DNA from: a virus
Virus record (IMG/VR): IMGVR_UViG_3300046530_000173
Coordinates: 1-38,967 of that record
DNA length: 38,967 nucleotides
Reading direction: 5' to 3' (one strand)
Shown: piece by piece, positions 36,739-38,967 of the stretch
Numbering within the stretch: position 1 is the first letter of the stretch
Layout of the letters: the number at the start of each line of letters is the position of its first letter
Notes under the pieces: model-generated
What the model was told of the DNA's origin: nothing
What the model saw: the letters and a program-made list of their open reading frames with translations, nothing else
The model's database searches: none
Made by a program: the position numbers and the translations under genes

Positions 36739-38814
36739 ATGGCCGATAAGTTTCAACTCAAGGCGCTGATTACCGGCGTCGACAAGCTGTCGCCGACCCT
36801 AGCCGGTATCCGCAAAAACGTCGCGGGCTTTCGCAAGGGGCTGGAGCGCACCGGTCTGGGCAAGATCGGCTTTAGCGACATTGTGACCGGGGGGGCATTG
36901 GCGGCCCCGTTCATTGCCGGTGCGGCGGCGGCGATTGAGTTCGAGTCGCAAATGGCCGACGTGAAGAAGGTGGTCAACTTCGAGACGCCGGCGCAGTTCA
37001 AGCAGATGGGCGACGACATCGGGCGCATGTCCGACCGTTTGCCCATGGCGGCCAATGATATTGCCAAGATCGTCGCCGCCGGTGGTCAGTCGGGCATTGC
37101 CCGCGAGGAGCTGCTGGGTTTTGCCGAAGCGGCGGTAAAGATGGGCATTGCCTTCGACCAGACCGCCGATGAGTCGGGCGACATGATGGCCAAGTGGCGC
37201 ACCTCGTTCAAACTGACCCAGGGCGACGTGGAAACGCTGGCCGATAAAATCAACTACTTGGGCAATACCGGACCGGCCAACACCAAGCAAATTTCCGACA
37301 TTGTCACGCGGATCGGTCCGCTGGGCGAGATTGCCGGTCTTGCCTCGGGGCAGATTGCGGCCTTGGGCGCCACCATGGCCGGCGTCGGCGTTGAGCAGGA
37401 TGTGGCGGCCACCGGCATCAAGAACTTCATGTTGGCCATGACCAAGGGCTCAGCGGCGACCAAAGACCAAGCGCTGGCATTCAAAGCCTTGCGCTTGGAT
37501 TCCAAGGAGGTAGCCAAAGCCATGCAGGCCGATGCGCAGGGGGCGGTGCTGGGCATCCTCGACCGCATCAAGAGTGTCGACAAGGACAAGCAGGCGGGGC
37601 TGCTTTCCGAGCTGTTTGGTACCGAGTCGATCACTGCGATTGCGCCGCTGTTAACCAACCTGGATCTGCTCAAAGGCAACCTGCAAAAGGTAGCGGATGC
37701 GCAGAAATACAGTGGCTCGATGGAGAACGAGTACGCCTCGCGGGCGGCTACCACGGCGAACAACCTGCAGCTGTTACGCAACGCCGCGGCCAGTGTGGCG
37801 CGAGCCGTTGGCAGTGCCCTACTGCCTGGGATCAATGCCGTGGTCGATAGCCTGCGGCCGATGATTTCCGGGATCGCGGACTTGATTCAGCACAACCCGC
37901 AGTTGGTTAAAGGCATCGCCATGGCGGCCGGGGCGTTCACCGCGCTGCGCATTGCCGTGTTCGCGGCCACTATGGCCACCCGGGTGCTGGGCGTGGCGTT
38001 TGCCACCACCCCTGTGGGCATCATCGCCGTGGCCATTGCCGCCGCTGCCGGGCTGATCGTGGCCAATTGGGATAAGGTCGGGCCGTTCTTCACCGCGTTG
38101 TGGGAGCTGATCAAGGCGCTGGCCACGCCCTTCATGGAGTTTATGAAGGCGGTGTTTGATTGGACTCCGATGGGCCTGATCATCAAGCACTGGTCACCGA
38201 TCACCGCCTTTTTCAAAGGCTTGTGGGAGGGGGTCAAACCGTATCTGCAGCCGATCCTCAGTGCGCTGGGGATGGAAGATGGCGGGGTCGGCATTACCGC
38301 CAAGGTGGCGGCCTATGCCGACGAGCAACGCCAGCGCAATGCCGGCGTCGGGGGTGGGACCGGGGCATTCCTGCAGGCCAATGCGGTGAGCCTGGCGAAC
38401 ATTCAGCAGAACGAACGCAATTTGACCCAAGCCGGCTTTGCGCCGGGGCAACTGTTGCGTCCGCCTGGTCTGCCAGCGCCGGGCGCGTTCGTGCAAGCCA
38501 AGGCGGCGAGCATGGCGAGCCCTTTGCCGAACGAACGCAATCTGACCCAGCCGAGCCCAGCGCCGGCGCCGGGCGCCTTACTCCAGCCGAGGCTGCCGAC
38601 ACCTGGCACCTTGCTCCAGCCGGGGCTGCCAGCGCCGGGCGCCTTGCTCCAGTCGGGTCAGGCGAATAACCGAACCCAGCTCGACGGGGCGTTGGTGGTG
38701 CGCTTTGAAGGTGCACCGCCCGGTGTCCGGGTTGATCCGGGCACGAGCAATCAACCGGGGCTGTCGATCACGCCGCAAGTGGGCTACCGCTCGATTTCAG
38801 GGAGTAAGCCGTAA
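36739..38814 (+). CDS. tape measure protein
   Basis: This 691-residue protein has TP901-type features: VDKLSPTLAGIRKNVAGFRKG at the start, the GGALAAPF hydrophobic helix, FESQMADVKKVVNFETPAQF (near residues 70-90), and several central membrane-like segments (about 415-440). The last 160 residues are Pro-rich with NERNLTQ (twice) and PAPGALLQ-type repeats. Length suggests a tail of about 100 nm, at roughly 0.15 nm per residue. The stop overlaps the next start (TAATG). Confidence 0.92.
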   Translation: MADKFQLKALITGVDKLSPTLAGIRKNVAGFRKGLERTGLGKIGFSDIVTGGALAAPFIAGAAAAIEFESQMADVKKVVNFETPAQFKQMGDDIGRMSDRLPMAANDIAKIVAAGGQSGIAREELLGFAEAAVKMGIAFDQTADESGDMMAKWRTSFKLTQGDVETLADKINYLGNTGPANTKQISDIVTRIGPLGEIAGLASGQIAALGATMAGVGVEQDVAATGIKNFMLAMTKGSAATKDQALAFKALRLDSKEVAKAMQADAQGAVLGILDRIKSVDKDKQAGLLSELFGTESITAIAPLLTNLDLLKGNLQKVADAQKYSGSMENEYASRAATTANNLQLLRNAAASVARAVGSALLPGINAVVDSLRPMISGIADLIQHNPQLVKGIAMAAGAFTALRIAVFAATMATRVLGVAFATTPVGIIAVAIAAAAGLIVANWDKVGPFFTALWELIKALATPFMEFMKAVFDWTPMGLIIKHWSPITAFFKGLWEGVKPYLQPILSALGMEDGGVGITAKVAAYADEQRQRNAGVGGGTGAFLQANAVSLANIQQNERNLTQAGFAPGQLLRPPGLPAPGAFVQAKAASMASPLPNERNLTQPSPAPAPGALLQPRLPTPGTLLQPGLPAPGALLQSGQANNRTQLDGALVVRFEGAPPGVRVDPGTSNQPGLSITPQVGYRSISGSKP

Positions 38815-38967
38815 TGAGTGAATGGCGCGACCGTAAACAGGGTGCCTCCTTTCGCGGGGTGCCGTTCCTGGTGGACACCGACAGCGTGCCTGTCGGTCGG
38901 CGCACGCAGTTGCATGAGTTCCCGCAGCGCGATCAACCCTTTGTCGAAGACCTGGGGCGGCGCACCC
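38814..38967 (+). CDS. Mu N-like protein, 5' part (continues at base 1)
   Basis: This is the start of the circularization-protein gene: ATG at 38814, sharing one base with the tape measure stop. Codons 1-9 are MSEWRDRKQ. From 38841 the sequence repeats 1-127, so the reading frame passes without interruption into the gene at the left edge. Confidence 0.9.
   Translation, partial: MSEWRDRKQGASFRGVPFLVDTDSVPVGRRTQLHEFPQRDQPFVEDLGRRT
38841..38967. repeat. terminal direct repeat, right copy
   Basis: This stretch is identical to 1-127. It should be removed when the circle is closed. Confidence 0.95.

Overview
The window is a complete temperate phage genome, assembled as a circle and cut inside a tail gene. 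The first 127 bases recur exactly as the last 127 (38841-38967), so the unit length is 38,840 bp, and the gene broken at the left edge starts at 38814. The host is probably a Pseudomonas of the fluorescens group. This rests on high GC, Pseudomonas-type early proteins (a PrtN-family activator, DUF2303, a cleavable CI-type repressor) and a CTGT-N8-ACAG LexA box. It is inference, because no host DNA is present.

Layout. (1) Late operon, + strand: holin, HNH nuclease, small and large terminase, HK97-type portal, S49 protease, capsid and connectors (24.8-34.2 kb). It continues into a Mu-like contractile tail (34.2-38.8 kb, across the circle junction to 6.4 kb): sheath, tube, frameshifted chaperone pair, tape measure, and homologues of Mu N and gp44-gp48, with fibre and fibre-assembly genes. 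A 1165-residue fibre with an SGNH-hydrolase-like tip and a SleB-like endolysin with nested Rz/Rz1 follow (6.5-11.0 kb). The predicted virion is a myovirus with an HK97 head and a Mu-like tail. (2) Accessory region, 11.0-14.1 kb: three minus-strand cargo genes, one behind a near-perfect LexA box; a 700-bp non-coding stretch with the likely attP; then a ClpP-like protein and a 58-residue protein on the plus strand. (3) Left early operon, minus strand, 19.0 down to 14.2 kb: many small overlapping genes including a KilA-C-like protein, a PrtN homologue, DUF2303, a zinc-knuckle protein, excisionase and integrase. (4) Immunity region, 19.0-20.1 kb: CI-like repressor and Cro back to back, with similar operators at the rightward and leftward promoters. 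(5) Right early operon, 20.1-24.6 kb: a structured leader, CII-like regulator, DksA/TraR-type protein, primase-helicase, an iteron-like repeat field and a putative Q-like regulator.

How it works together (inference). CI represses both early promoters; RecA-stimulated cleavage induces the phage. The leftward transcript supplies a PrtN homologue, and a P-box-like array of 11-bp repeats lies just upstream of the late operon, suggesting that the phage drives its late genes with pyocin-type activation. The rightward transcript supplies the replication protein, and the iteron field beside its gene is the best origin candidate.

The most striking unexplained structure is a family of six RNA stem-loops with different stems but a conserved loop (CCTCTCACCA-N-AAGAA). 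One is at the 5' end of the leftward transcript, three lie in tandem just after cro, and two are between genes of the leftward operon. These are the positions occupied by nut or put sites in lambdoid phages, so a new antitermination or RNA-binding control element is a reasonable hypothesis.
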